Assembly (NCBI GenBank): GCA_026390195.1
Contig: JAPLGK010000213.1
Location: 1 to 23,111 of the forward strand
Reading direction: 5' to 3'
Length of the DNA: 23,111 bases
Origin: Caldisericota bacterium
GTDB lineage: Bacteria > Caldisericota > Caldisericia > Cryosericales > Cryosericaceae
Below, piece after piece: positions 8,188 through 15,968 of the stretch; position 1 is the first letter of the stretch; each line of letters opens with the position of its first letter. Made by a program: the position numbers and the translations under genes. The notes below the pieces were generated by a model. The model was given only the letters and a program-made list of their open reading frames with translations. It had not been told where the DNA came from and did not search any database.

Positions 8188-8450
8188 ACCACAGCACAGA
8201 AATCGATGTGGCTATTGCAAATTCGTTGGGACTGCGCCACAATGGATTTGTTGCTGCTTTCATGATTCTGGCCATAAGGTGCTGCAATCGTTTGCGGCTG
8301 TCATTTGTCGCGTGACAGGTACCTGAGCGAGAGGTGATTGTGGAGCACAGCGGCGCGCAAGCGCTTCCCGGGCTTCGATGAATGAGATGCGAGAAGTTGG
8401 CGAATGTCTTCTTGGATGTGTGAGAGTATCCTAGTGAGGAGGTTTGATCT
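8188..8450. other. 263-bp gap before the PTS genes, with dyad elements
   Basis: This is the largest gap inside the cluster and a likely place for control of PTS expression. It holds the inverted repeat CTGTCA/TGACAG (8298-8303 and 8313-8318, 9-nt spacing) overlapping a perfect 10-bp palindrome CAGGTACCTG (8316-8325), either of which could be an operator. I found no convincing -35/-10 pair. No coding frame is supported. Confidence 0.35.
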
Positions 8451-10064
8451 ATGAGTAATGGTCTTGGTATCGGGATTTCGCTGCTTCTGGGGATTTGGGC
8501 GTACGTAGCCATAGTTGCTGATCTAGGTCCTGGCTGGACGCTCGATGACCCGATCGTCAGCGGGCTGTTTGTTGGGGCTGTTGTCGGAAACATACCACTG
8601 GGTCTTGCTATCGGCGGTACTCTGGAACTGATGTCGCTCGGTCTGTGGACATACGGCGGTGCGACGATCCCCGACTACATGACGGGCTCTATCGTCGGTA
8701 CAGCCTTCGCTTCAGTGTCCAAGCTACCTCTGGCACAGGCAATGGCAGCCGGTATGGCTATCGCAGTCCCTGTTTCGCTGTTCATGACTCAACTCGACAT
8801 CCTCGGTCGTTCGGCGACCACCGTGTTCATTCATGGAGCGGACCGTGCCGTGGAGAAGCAGGACGATGCCGCTTTCACACGGTGGCATCTGTTTGGTCAG
8901 CTTCCATGGGGTCTCTCTCGTGGCGTTCCCGTCTTCTTTGCTGTGTGGCTCGGCTCAGGACCTATTCAGACCCTTATCAACAACATCCCGGCATGGCTGA
9001 CCCGTGGCCTCGGTACCATGGGGCAGATCTTGCCGGCTCTTGGCTTTGGCATCCTGTTGACCTTCCTGCCTATCGAGAAATGGTGGACGTTCTTCGTTCT
9101 GGGTTTCGTCATGTTCGCGTACCTGAATGTTCCGCTCCTTGGTATCGCGCTCGCTGCCTTGGCAGTGGTCATCATCTACTTCTCGCTCAAGCCCGCCCAG
9201 GCCGGTGAGCAGCAGGCTGAAGAAGCCGCCGCCATAAAGGTCGACGAAACCAAGAGTCCTGTCACGCATGGCGATCTGGTCAACGCCATGTGGCGGCACA
9301 TACTGACTCTGCAGATTTCCTGGAACTATGAGCGCATGCAGGCTCTCGGGTATGCTTGGTCCATTGCGCCCATCCTCAAGAAGGTGTATCCAGGGAAGGA
9401 TGAATACTTTGCAGCTCTCAAACGTCATATGGTGTTCTACAACACCGCTCCCATGGTCGGTTCGCCGACAATTTTCGGTGCCGACTGTGCGCTTGAGGAA
9501 AAGAGGCAGTCCGAAGTGGGCGACAGCCTGAAGGTCGCCCTGATGGGTCCCTTCGCAGGCATCGGTGACACCGTCACGGCTATTCTGATGAAGCCTATCT
9601 TCGCCGTGTTTGCGGCGTCTATGGCCCTCGCTGGCAGTGTCGGTGGTGCCTGGCTGATGCTGCTCCTCGGCTTCACCTGGTTCGGCTTCGCGTTCCCTGG
9701 CTTCTGGCTTGGTCACAGGCAAGGTCTTGGCCTTGTACGGCAGGTCAGCAGTGGCGCCATCACCCGCATCACGGACATGGCCAGCACGGCGGCTCTGTTC
9801 ATCATGGGTGGTTTTATCCCGAGCATTCTGGGGGGAGTGAGGACTCCTCTCGAGTTCACCAAGAAGGTCATGCTCGAGGGCAAAGAGGTCATCCAGTCCG
9901 TCAAGCTCCAGGATACCTTTGATAAGCTCCTTCCGTATTTGTTGCCGTTGGTTATTACGTTCTCTGTCTACTGGCTGCTGAAGAAGAAGCACTGGACCAA
10001 CCTTCAGGTTCTGCTTCTTCTGGTTGCCATCGGTCTCGTCCTCGGAGCTCTCAGGATTCTGTAA
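8451..10064 (+). CDS. Mannose-family PTS permease, fused IIC-IID
   Basis: A 537-residue membrane protein combining both integral subunits of a mannose/fructose/sorbose-type phosphotransferase system, which are normally two genes of about 265 and 275 codons. The IIC part covers residues 1 to about 245 (GNIPLGLAIGGTLELMSLG at 46-64). An acidic, Ala/Glu-rich linker follows (about 248-268). The IID part covers about 270-537, with ISWNYERMQALGYAWS 289-304, RHMVFYNTAPM 325-335 and MGPFAGIGDT 365-374. Together they carry the sugar through the membrane while IIB phosphorylates it. AGGAGG lies close before ATG 8451. The next two genes supply IIA and IIB. Enzyme I and HPr are not in the window and must be encoded elsewhere. 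Sugar specificity cannot be read directly; the neighbours point to an amino sugar. Confidence 0.9.
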   Translation: MSNGLGIGISLLLGIWAYVAIVADLGPGWTLDDPIVSGLFVGAVVGNIPLGLAIGGTLELMSLGLWTYGGATIPDYMTGSIVGTAFASVSKLPLAQAMAAGMAIAVPVSLFMTQLDILGRSATTVFIHGADRAVEKQDDAAFTRWHLFGQLPWGLSRGVPVFFAVWLGSGPIQTLINNIPAWLTRGLGTMGQILPALGFGILLTFLPIEKWWTFFVLGFVMFAYLNVPLLGIALAALAVVIIYFSLKPAQAGEQQAEEAAAIKVDETKSPVTHGDLVNAMWRHILTLQISWNYERMQALGYAWSIAPILKKVYPGKDEYFAALKRHMVFYNTAPMVGSPTIFGADCALEEKRQSEVGDSLKVALMGPFAGIGDTVTAILMKPIFAVFAASMALAGSVGGAWLMLLLGFTWFGFAFPGFWLGHRQGLGLVRQVSSGAITRITDMASTAALFIMGGFIPSILGGVRTPLEFTKKVMLEGKEVIQSVKLQDTFDKLLPYLLPLVITFSVYWLLKKKHWTNLQVLLLLVAIGLVLGALRIL

Positions 10065-10087
10065 TCGTAGTTTCATACCGAAATGTC

Positions 10088-10115
10088 ATCCCGGGCCGCG
10101 CAGGCGGCCCGGGAT
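10088..10115 (+). other. Strong intercistronic hairpin between PTS IICD and IIA
   Basis: A perfect 12-bp GC-rich stem (ATCCCGGGCCGC at 10088-10099 with its exact complement at 10104-10115) closed by the tetraloop GCAG. It lies 24 bases after the IICD stop and 16 before the IIA start. No U-run follows, so it is more likely an mRNA processing or 3'-protection element that sets relative subunit levels than a terminator. It could also be one copy of a dispersed palindromic repeat. Confidence 0.7.
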
Positions 10116-10131
10116 TGGAAAGGAATCCATC

Positions 10132-10584
10132 ATGATCGGAATCGTCGTTATCACACATGGAGAGCTCGCTGATGGCATTGCAAGTGCTGTCACGCTCATT
10201 GCAGGACCTCAGGAACACTTCGAGACCATAGCGCTTCGTGAGGGAGACAGTATCGATGGACTCAAGGAACGCATTCAGACGGCCATTGACAAAACGGACA
10301 CGGGTTCGGGTTCCCTGTTGTTCGTGGATATGCTGGGAGCGTCTCCTTCCAATGCCGCGGCGTACCTCGTCACCGACCGTGTAGAGATCATTACAGGCGT
10401 GAACCTGCCGATGATCCTTGAGATTCTGGCTGTCCGGGGTGATATGGCACTGGCCGATGTTGCAGACATGGCCATGAATGCAGGTAAGGAGTCTATCCAG
10501 AGTCTGAGTGCAATAATGCGTCAAGCATTGAACAGTAGTCCGGGGCAGAGCGATACCGGTGTAGCACCATCTTCGACCAGATAG
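10132..10584 (+). CDS. Mannose-family PTS IIA component
   Basis: A 150-residue cytoplasmic phosphocarrier of the EIIA-Man type. The opening IGIVVITHGELADGI carries the phospho-accepting H9, which takes phosphate from HPr and passes it to IIB. A further family motif, LFVDMLGASPSNAA, is at about residues 62-75, and NLPMILEIL follows. The start is ATG 10132, preceded by GAAAGGA; upstream in-frame starts would read through the hairpin and are unlikely. The C-terminal 15 residues or so are Ser/Pro/Gly-rich. IIA and IIB are separate chains here, unlike the fused IIAB of E. coli ManX. It is nine bases upstream of the IIB gene. Confidence 0.92.
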   Translation: MIGIVVITHGELADGIASAVTLIAGPQEHFETIALREGDSIDGLKERIQTAIDKTDTGSGSLLFVDMLGASPSNAAAYLVTDRVEIITGVNLPMILEILAVRGDMALADVADMAMNAGKESIQSLSAIMRQALNSSPGQSDTGVAPSSTR

Positions 10585-10593
10585 GAGCGAATC

Positions 10594-11085
10594 ATGGCAT
10601 TCTTCCTACACATTGACAATCGTCTTATTCACGGACAGGTTACCATAACCTGGTGCAGCTACTATGGTGCCAAGCGTATTGTTGTTGCCGACGACAAGGT
10701 CGCGGCCGATCCGATTCAGCGCATTGTCCTGCCGCAGGCCGCGCGTGGGCTCCCAACTTCGGTTGTCACCATTGCTGACGGTCTGAAACTGCTCTCTTCC
10801 ATGGATCCTGCCCAAGAGAGTGTGCTTATCATTGCGCGCACTGCGCAGGGTGCACTGGCACTTATGCAGGGCGGACTCAAGCCGAAGAGCATCAATGTCG
10901 GCAATCAGGCTCCTGTCCAGGGGACGAAGTATGTGATGGTTCTTCCATGGATAGCTGCGACGGTGGAGGATGCTGAGGCGTTCAAGGCTATTGGGGACAT
11001 GGGTTACAAGATCACGCCCCAGCGCAGTGGCGATGACCGTGCGCTGGATCTGGTCGATCTTCTCCGGAAGAAGGGCTTGCTGTAG
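10594..11085 (+). CDS. Mannose-family PTS IIB component
   Basis: A 163-residue cytoplasmic EIIB of the mannose/sorbose family. The signature HIDNRLIHGQVTITW at 6-20 contains the phospho-accepting H13, which receives phosphate from IIA H9 and transfers it to the incoming sugar. The usual DDRLIHGQV reads DNRLIHGQV here, a mild change. Length is normal for a stand-alone IIB. AGGAG precedes ATG 10594, and the gene follows IIA by nine bases, so the two are certainly co-transcribed. With the fused IIC-IID this completes the sugar-specific part of the transporter. Confidence 0.92.
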   Translation: MAFFLHIDNRLIHGQVTITWCSYYGAKRIVVADDKVAADPIQRIVLPQAARGLPTSVVTIADGLKLLSSMDPAQESVLIIARTAQGALALMQGGLKPKSINVGNQAPVQGTKYVMVLPWIAATVEDAEAFKAIGDMGYKITPQRSGDDRALDLVDLLRKKGLL

Positions 11086-11131
11086 ACGGGTCGCTGTCGG
11101 CAGGGACAACGGATACGAGTTGGAGGCAGGT

Positions 11132-11833
11132 GTGGCGCTGGAGTTCTTTGAGAAGGTCGAGGAGCTGATTCCTCTCCTGAAGCAGGAAGTGGACAACATG
11201 CGCAAGGCCGGGCATATTGTTGCGCAGAGTATCATGAGCGGCGGAATCCTGCAGGCTTTTGGCAGCGGGCATTCTGCATCAGTTGCCATTGAGATTTGTG
11301 GGCGGGCCGGCGGGCTTATTCCATCCAAACAGGTCAAGGAACTGTCAGGTGGCCATTATGAACGCATCGAAGGCGTTGGAACGGCCTTCGCTGAGATGTG
11401 GGATATCCGGAACAACGATTGTCTGTTTATCATCAGCAACTCGGGCCGGAACCCTCTGATCATCGAGATGGCAATGGCCGCGCGGTCGATTGGCGTACCG
11501 GTCATTGCTGTCACCGCTCTCGAGGTTGGCAAACACAGCACGTCGCGCCATTCGAGCGGCAAGATGCTGTGGCAGCTCGCGGACGTTATCCTGGACAATC
11601 ACAGTGTCGAAGGTGATGCTACTATCGAGCTTCCGGGCCTTCCGACCAAGATCGCCGGAACGTCGAGCATCAGTTCGGACATCCTGGTCGATCAGACGAT
11701 GGTCTTCGCTATCCGCGAGATGTTGGAGGCAGGTTACGTTCCACCGGTGTTCATGAGCGCCAACGTGGACGGAGGACCTGAATTCAACAAGCGATACACA
11801 GCCAAGTACGCAGACCGCCTGTACCGTGTCTGA
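11132..11833 (+). CDS. UPF0309-type SIS-domain protein, copy 1
   Basis: A 233-residue single-SIS protein resembling the UPF0309 family (phosphosugar-binding, exact reaction not established). Motifs: FGSGHS at 43-48, ISNSGRN at 101-107, TSRHSSGK at 137-144, and VPPVFMSANVDGG near 203-215. The SNSGRN and SRHSSGK loops are the expected phosphate-binding elements. The start is GTG 11132, because GGAGG lies five bases before it; the frame is open upstream across the IIB gene. It shares its motif order with the later SIS gene at 15949 but is shorter by 27 residues and diverged, so the two are probably not redundant. Its stop overlaps the start of the oxidoreductase gene by eight bases, suggesting coupled translation and consecutive or paired roles. 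Candidate roles are isomerase, etherase or epimerase on the imported sugar phosphate. Confidence 0.78.
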   Translation: MALEFFEKVEELIPLLKQEVDNMRKAGHIVAQSIMSGGILQAFGSGHSASVAIEICGRAGGLIPSKQVKELSGGHYERIEGVGTAFAEMWDIRNNDCLFIISNSGRNPLIIEMAMAARSIGVPVIAVTALEVGKHSTSRHSSGKMLWQLADVILDNHSVEGDATIELPGLPTKIAGTSSISSDILVDQTMVFAIREMLEAGYVPPVFMSANVDGGPEFNKRYTAKYADRLYRV

Positions 11834-12962
11834 GGATATGCAGCCGGTTCGACTTGGCCTTGCGGGGACTGGGTTCATCGGCCGCATCCACTGGATGTGC
11901 TATCGGGCACTGCCCGGGATGTACGCAGAAGTCCCGGCGCGCGTCATGTTTGACACGGTCTATACGTCGCACCCGAACGAGGCTGATCGGTTCGAGTTTG
12001 CTCGAGCCCTTCCTTATGAGATCGTATCTTCGACGTGTGCCCAGGTCGACATGCTGGACGTGTGCACCCCAAACGCCGCACATCACACTCTTGTTGAGGC
12101 GGCTGTCGCGGCACGTGTCCCTGTCTACTGTGAGAAGCCGGTCGACCTGAGTGGCGAGCTCACGCTTGAACTGGCCCGGAAGGCAGATGATGCGGGGATC
12201 TTCAACCAGACTGCTCTGGTGTACCGCTTCGTTCCTGCCATGGCAGCTGCGCGTGCGATCGTTCGAACAGGAGTCATCGGCGATGTCGTGACATGGAGGG
12301 CCGTCCTGCTGCATGCCGGCTATCTCAACACCCAGCGAGCCATGACGTGGCGCTTGAGTCGCAAGGAATCGGGTGGTGGCGCGCTTGTCGACCTGGGTGT
12401 CCATATGATTGACGCTGTGCGCATGGTCGCCGGCGAATTCGAAGCCGTGCGCTGCGTGACTAGAACAGTCGTTGGCGAGCGCCCCTGCGCGGGAGCCTGC
12501 GATGGAAGGTCCCGTGTCGATGTGGACGACTGGGCCCTGGTCACCGCAGACCTGGTGAATGGCAGCACGGGAACGATTGAGGTTTCCCGGGTACATGCCG
12601 GGCGTGAAGGAAGCTTTGCCTTCGAGGTTTTTGGAACGAAGGGTTCTGTGTCAGTCGATCTTCAGCATGGGCGAGCCGTTGTTATGGATGCGGCTTCGCA
12701 TGATGTCACGCAGGACGTCGTCTTGGACGACCCGTGGGCAACCTACCTGAAGACGGCGTTTCCAAGTTCGAAAATGTCGATGGGACTCATGTGCGACATG
12801 CATGCTGCAAGTATCTATACATTTCTGGACGGTTGTACGGGTGGCGATGTTGGGTTCTCGGCCCGCCCGACTCTGGTAGAGGCCGGCTGGACACAGCGCG
12901 TAGTCGACGCCTGCTATCAATCCGCTGACACGGGCAACCGCGTTGACGTGCAGCGTCCCTAA
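11826..12962 (+). CDS. Gfo/Idh/MocA-family NAD(P)-dependent oxidoreductase
   Basis: A 378-residue cytoplasmic dehydrogenase-fold protein. The Rossmann glycine motif GLAGTGFIGRIHW is at 11-23, the family motif CEKPVDLS at 102-109 holds catalytic K104, and GGGALVDLGVHMIDA at 183-197 supplies the usual Asp189/His193 pair. Family members oxidise sugar hydroxyls, and some cleave glycosides by a transient oxidation at C3 (as in the NAD-dependent GH109 type). In this cluster it may oxidise the imported amino sugar or open a glycosidic or ether bond. The start is GTG 11826, which overlaps the preceding SIS gene by eight bases; ATG 11838 is an alternative that would shorten the chain by four residues. 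The assignment to superfamily is firm, the substrate unknown. Confidence 0.88.
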   Translation: MSEDMQPVRLGLAGTGFIGRIHWMCYRALPGMYAEVPARVMFDTVYTSHPNEADRFEFARALPYEIVSSTCAQVDMLDVCTPNAAHHTLVEAAVAARVPVYCEKPVDLSGELTLELARKADDAGIFNQTALVYRFVPAMAAARAIVRTGVIGDVVTWRAVLLHAGYLNTQRAMTWRLSRKESGGGALVDLGVHMIDAVRMVAGEFEAVRCVTRTVVGERPCAGACDGRSRVDVDDWALVTADLVNGSTGTIEVSRVHAGREGSFAFEVFGTKGSVSVDLQHGRAVVMDAASHDVTQDVVLDDPWATYLKTAFPSSKMSMGLMCDMHAASIYTFLDGCTGGDVGFSARPTLVEAGWTQRVVDACYQSADTGNRVDVQRP

Positions 12963-13019
12963 GCGCACTGACCTAGCCAGGGTTCTTTCAGTTCCTGTTG
13001 TATTCGAAAGGAGAAGACT

Positions 13020-14171
13020 ATGAACATGCCGGCATCTTCGCACTATGTCATCAAGGCCGACCGTCTCTTTGCACCCGATGAACTGCGTGGTACGTTCTGG
13101 GTCGAAATTGAGGCTGGCCGGATCAAACACGCTCTGAAGGAGCAACCTTCTGGTATTGAAGTTCTCGATGCGACTGGCTTCCTTGTAGCTCCGGGCTTCA
13201 TCGACGTCCACATTCATGGGTACGGTGGGCACGACATCATGGAAGCGAGCAGCGAAGCTCTCGAGTGTATGGCGACAGGTCTGCCACATGCCGGCGTCAC
13301 GTCATTTCTGCCGACGACCACTGGCGCGCAGATTGCCACTCTCCAGCACGTCATGACAGCCTTGAGTTCCAAGCTGGCAACCGTCGAGGGGGCGAGACCC
13401 CTGGGGTGGCATCTGGAAGGACCGTTCCTCAGCAAACAGATGCCAGGGGCCATGAATCCTGAGGGTTTTGAGATACCGACCATTGGGAATGCCGAAGCGC
13501 TGCTTGACAGTGGCCCCGTCGCGCTGATGGCCGTGGCGCCTGAGCTCGAGGGGGCGATCCCGGTCATTGAGTATCTTGTCAGCCGGGGCGTGCATGTCTC
13601 CATTGGACACACAGATACGGATTTTGAGCATGCTGTTGCAGGGATCGCCGCTGGCGCCACATCCATGAATCATCTCTTCAATGTGATGCGACCATTGCTT
13701 CATCGCGAACCAGGTCCTGTTGGTGCTGCGTTCCTGTACGATGTCTATCTTCAGTTCATCGCTGACGGCGTGCATACTCATCCTGCCACGATTGCATTGG
13801 TGAGCAGATATCTCAAGGATCGGCTCGTGCTTATTTCTGATTCGGTCCTTGCTGTAGGACTCGGCATCCAGGGCGAGTTCGATTTCGATGGACAGAAGGT
13901 GACGGTGGACGAGACCTCAGTGCGGCTTCCTGGTGGGCGCCTTGCCGGTTCCATTCTGACGCTCGACCGGGCCGTCCGCAATGTGGTCAACATCGGCGGC
14001 CTTGATCTTGCGAGTGCTTTCCGCGTTGCAGGTCAGAACCCTGCCCGTTCCATTGGCGTGACCGATCGAGGCATTATCAGACCGGGAGCCGTTGCAGACA
14101 TTGTCATCCTGACGCCTGACCTTCATGTCTCCTCCACGATCTGCGAAGGCAGCGTGGTCTACCGCGCGTAG
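13020..14171 (+). CDS. nagA: N-acetylglucosamine-6-phosphate deacetylase
   Basis: A 383-residue amidohydrolase of the NagA family, which removes acetate from N-acetylamino-sugar 6-phosphates in the cytoplasm. The metal and catalytic residues are all visible: HxH at H64/H66 in GFIDVHIHGYGG, E133 in HLEGPF, H197 in SIGHTD, H218 in NHLFNVM, and the catalytic acid/base D274 in LISDS. The length is normal. AAGGAG precedes ATG 13020. It is separated from the oxidoreductase gene by 57 bp and lies four bases before the first HAD gene. It fixes the theme of the cluster as N-acetylamino-sugar use; it does not show which N-acetylamino sugar, since GalNAc6P deacetylases (AgaA) look alike. Confidence 0.92.
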   Translation: MNMPASSHYVIKADRLFAPDELRGTFWVEIEAGRIKHALKEQPSGIEVLDATGFLVAPGFIDVHIHGYGGHDIMEASSEALECMATGLPHAGVTSFLPTTTGAQIATLQHVMTALSSKLATVEGARPLGWHLEGPFLSKQMPGAMNPEGFEIPTIGNAEALLDSGPVALMAVAPELEGAIPVIEYLVSRGVHVSIGHTDTDFEHAVAGIAAGATSMNHLFNVMRPLLHREPGPVGAAFLYDVYLQFIADGVHTHPATIALVSRYLKDRLVLISDSVLAVGLGIQGEFDFDGQKVTVDETSVRLPGGRLAGSILTLDRAVRNVVNIGGLDLASAFRVAGQNPARSIGVTDRGIIRPGAVADIVILTPDLHVSSTICEGSVVYRA

Positions 14172-14175
14172 GGCC

Positions 14176-15012
14176 GTGGCAGCAATCCAGAAGCTCATTG
14201 CCTGCGACCTCGATGGGACGTTGCTGGACAGTCATTCGCTCATCACAGAAGAAACGATTGCCGGATTGAGGACTGCCTTGGTCCCCGGGGTGGAATTCAC
14301 CATCTGTTCAGGCCGGGAACAGTTCTCGATTATGCGGTTCGTTGAGCAGCTGGGAGTCATCCACGTGCCGATCATCGCTGAGACCGGCGCCGTCATCCAG
14401 GATCCGCTTGATTGGCACGTTATTGCTGAGTGGAATCTCGCAGGTTCTGTCGTACGAGGAGTCCTCGACCTTCTGAAACGTGGCCGATACGATTTCAACT
14501 TCTTTCTGTCGAAAGGCAGCGACTTTGTGCTCTACAAGAATGCCGCCGCACCCTTCTTCCTGGAGAACACCCCGTATGGGAAACTGAGCTTGCGTTTTGA
14601 GGACATTGGTGTCTGGCAGACTCACGATGTGGAGGGCTATCGCAAGATTGCCATCCGATGCCGTCCGGAGGAGACGGACGCCCTCAAACATGACCTTGAG
14701 CAAACACTTGGGGCCAGTGCGACGGTCATGAAGTCCGACATGAATTGCATCGACGTCATGGGTGCAGGTGTCAACAAAGGCAGCGGCGTCCTAACCTTGT
14801 CCTCCATGCTTGGCGTGGAGATGAAGAATGTCATGGTTCTGGGTGACAATGAGACGGACGCCAGTATGTTCAAGGTTGCAGGCGTTTCCGTGGCCATGGC
14901 CAATGGCGATCCCGAGGTGATTCGTATGGCTCGGTACGTGGCTCCGTCGAACGATGAACACGGCGTCGTTACCGCCGTTCAACGATTTGTGAGTGGCGAG
15001 TATCACGCCTGA
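14176..15012 (+). CDS. Cof-type HAD phosphatase, copy 1
   Basis: A 278-residue HAD-superfamily hydrolase of the Cof/type IIB class, usually sugar-phosphate phosphatases. Motif I DLDGT has nucleophile D11 and acid/base D13; motif II is CSGRE; the Lys of motif III is in GVNKGSG; motif IV is LGDNETDASMF. The C2 cap typical of Cof proteins lies between. The start is GTG 14176, four bases past the nagA stop; ATG 14125 would overlap nagA by 47 bp and adds residues without family character. It is followed 14 bases later by a paralogue. A phosphatase in a PTS cluster may release excess sugar phosphate or act on a pathway intermediate. Confidence 0.85.
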   Translation: MAAIQKLIACDLDGTLLDSHSLITEETIAGLRTALVPGVEFTICSGREQFSIMRFVEQLGVIHVPIIAETGAVIQDPLDWHVIAEWNLAGSVVRGVLDLLKRGRYDFNFFLSKGSDFVLYKNAAAPFFLENTPYGKLSLRFEDIGVWQTHDVEGYRKIAIRCRPEETDALKHDLEQTLGASATVMKSDMNCIDVMGAGVNKGSGVLTLSSMLGVEMKNVMVLGDNETDASMFKVAGVSVAMANGDPEVIRMARYVAPSNDEHGVVTAVQRFVSGEYHA

Positions 15013-15026
15013 ACCAGCGGATCTGG

Positions 15027-15860
15027 ATGCACATCCACAAGCTTGCGGTATTTGATCTCGATCGGACTCTTCTTGACGACCGGTCATTCATTTCCGAAGA
15101 GACAGCGGCACGCTTGCGAGCTGTCAGTGCTCCTGGGCTTGCGTGCACAATTGCATCCGGGCGTGATCTTGAACGCATCGCACCATACGTTCAGCAGCTG
15201 GAATGGCTCTCAGTTCCCGTCATCGCAGAACAGGGGGCAGTAGTCGTCGATCCGCAAGATGGGCACATTCTCATGGAGCAAGTCATATCTCCAGAGGTCC
15301 TCCTCGGGTCGGTGGAGACGGTGCGCTCGATAGGCATCCCTGTCAATATGATCCTCTATGGTCGGGGCGATCCACAGGTGTTCCGCAACGCGGGCGCACC
15401 CAGTTTTGTCGACGGGTGGGGCTCCAGCTGGTGCGCCAGTCACTTGCGCTATGTTCCGGCGACCAGCGAGATCGCAACAGACGGGGTGCGGAAGATCTCC
15501 ATCATGTGCCTGCCTGAGAATACCGATGGCGTCAGGCAACTCGTTGCCGAGAGTCTGGGACCCAGGGCGAACGTGGTCAAGGCCGACATAGACTTCGTCA
15601 ATGTCATGGACGCAGGCGTCAGCAAGGGTTCTGCTCTTCGCTGGCTGATCGAGTATCTTGGGCTCGAGAGTTCACACGTGATGGCCGTGGGTGACAGCGA
15701 GGCAGACCGAAGCATGTTTGCAGCAGCCCTGGTCTCAGTTGCCGTCGCAAATGCTGATGAACAGACACGATCCCTGGCAAGATTCGTGGTACCGTCGAAC
15801 AATGAGCAGGGCGCGGCAGTGGCGCTGGAGAGCTTCGCCGCAGGCGAGTTTGGAGTCTGA
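15027..15860 (+). CDS. Cof-type HAD phosphatase, copy 2
   Basis: A 277-residue paralogue of the preceding gene with the same domain plan: motif I DLDRT with D10 and D12, motif II ASGRD, Lys in GVSKGSA, motif IV VGDSEADRSMF. The Gly normally following the second Asp is Arg here, which is found in some HAD proteins and need not abolish activity. Both copies share the phrases ISEET/ITEET near the N-terminus, VIAEQGAV/IIAETGAV, and VAPSN/VVPSN near the C-terminus, so they arose by duplication and then diverged. ATG 15027 has only a weak ribosome site. Two adjacent phosphatases suggest two phosphorylated intermediates or different ends of a phosphorylated disaccharide. Confidence 0.85.
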   Translation: MHIHKLAVFDLDRTLLDDRSFISEETAARLRAVSAPGLACTIASGRDLERIAPYVQQLEWLSVPVIAEQGAVVVDPQDGHILMEQVISPEVLLGSVETVRSIGIPVNMILYGRGDPQVFRNAGAPSFVDGWGSSWCASHLRYVPATSEIATDGVRKISIMCLPENTDGVRQLVAESLGPRANVVKADIDFVNVMDAGVSKGSALRWLIEYLGLESSHVMAVGDSEADRSMFAAALVSVAVANADEQTRSLARFVVPSNNEQGAAVALESFAAGEFGV

Positions 15861-15968
15861 GACGACGAACGACATCGGATTCAAGAGGAACGACATGGCA
15901 GCAACAACGTATCGGACGACGAACGAAATCTGATTCAGGAGGAACGACATGGCGGCAACGACGTACTT
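15861..15968 (+). repeat. 54-bp tandem duplication of a ribosome site and start codon
   Basis: Two direct copies, 15861-15914 and 15915-15968, agree at 46 of the first 51 positions. Each copy contains a Shine-Dalgarno region (AAGAGGAA in copy 1, AGGAGGAA in copy 2) and an ATG followed by codons for MAATTY. The copy 1 ATG (15895) opens a 12-codon mini-frame ending at TGA 15931-15933; the copy 2 ATG (15949) is the start of the SIS gene. The copy 1 frame stops 15 bases before the second start, so it could act as a translated leader feeding ribosomes to the real start. Confidence 0.9.
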
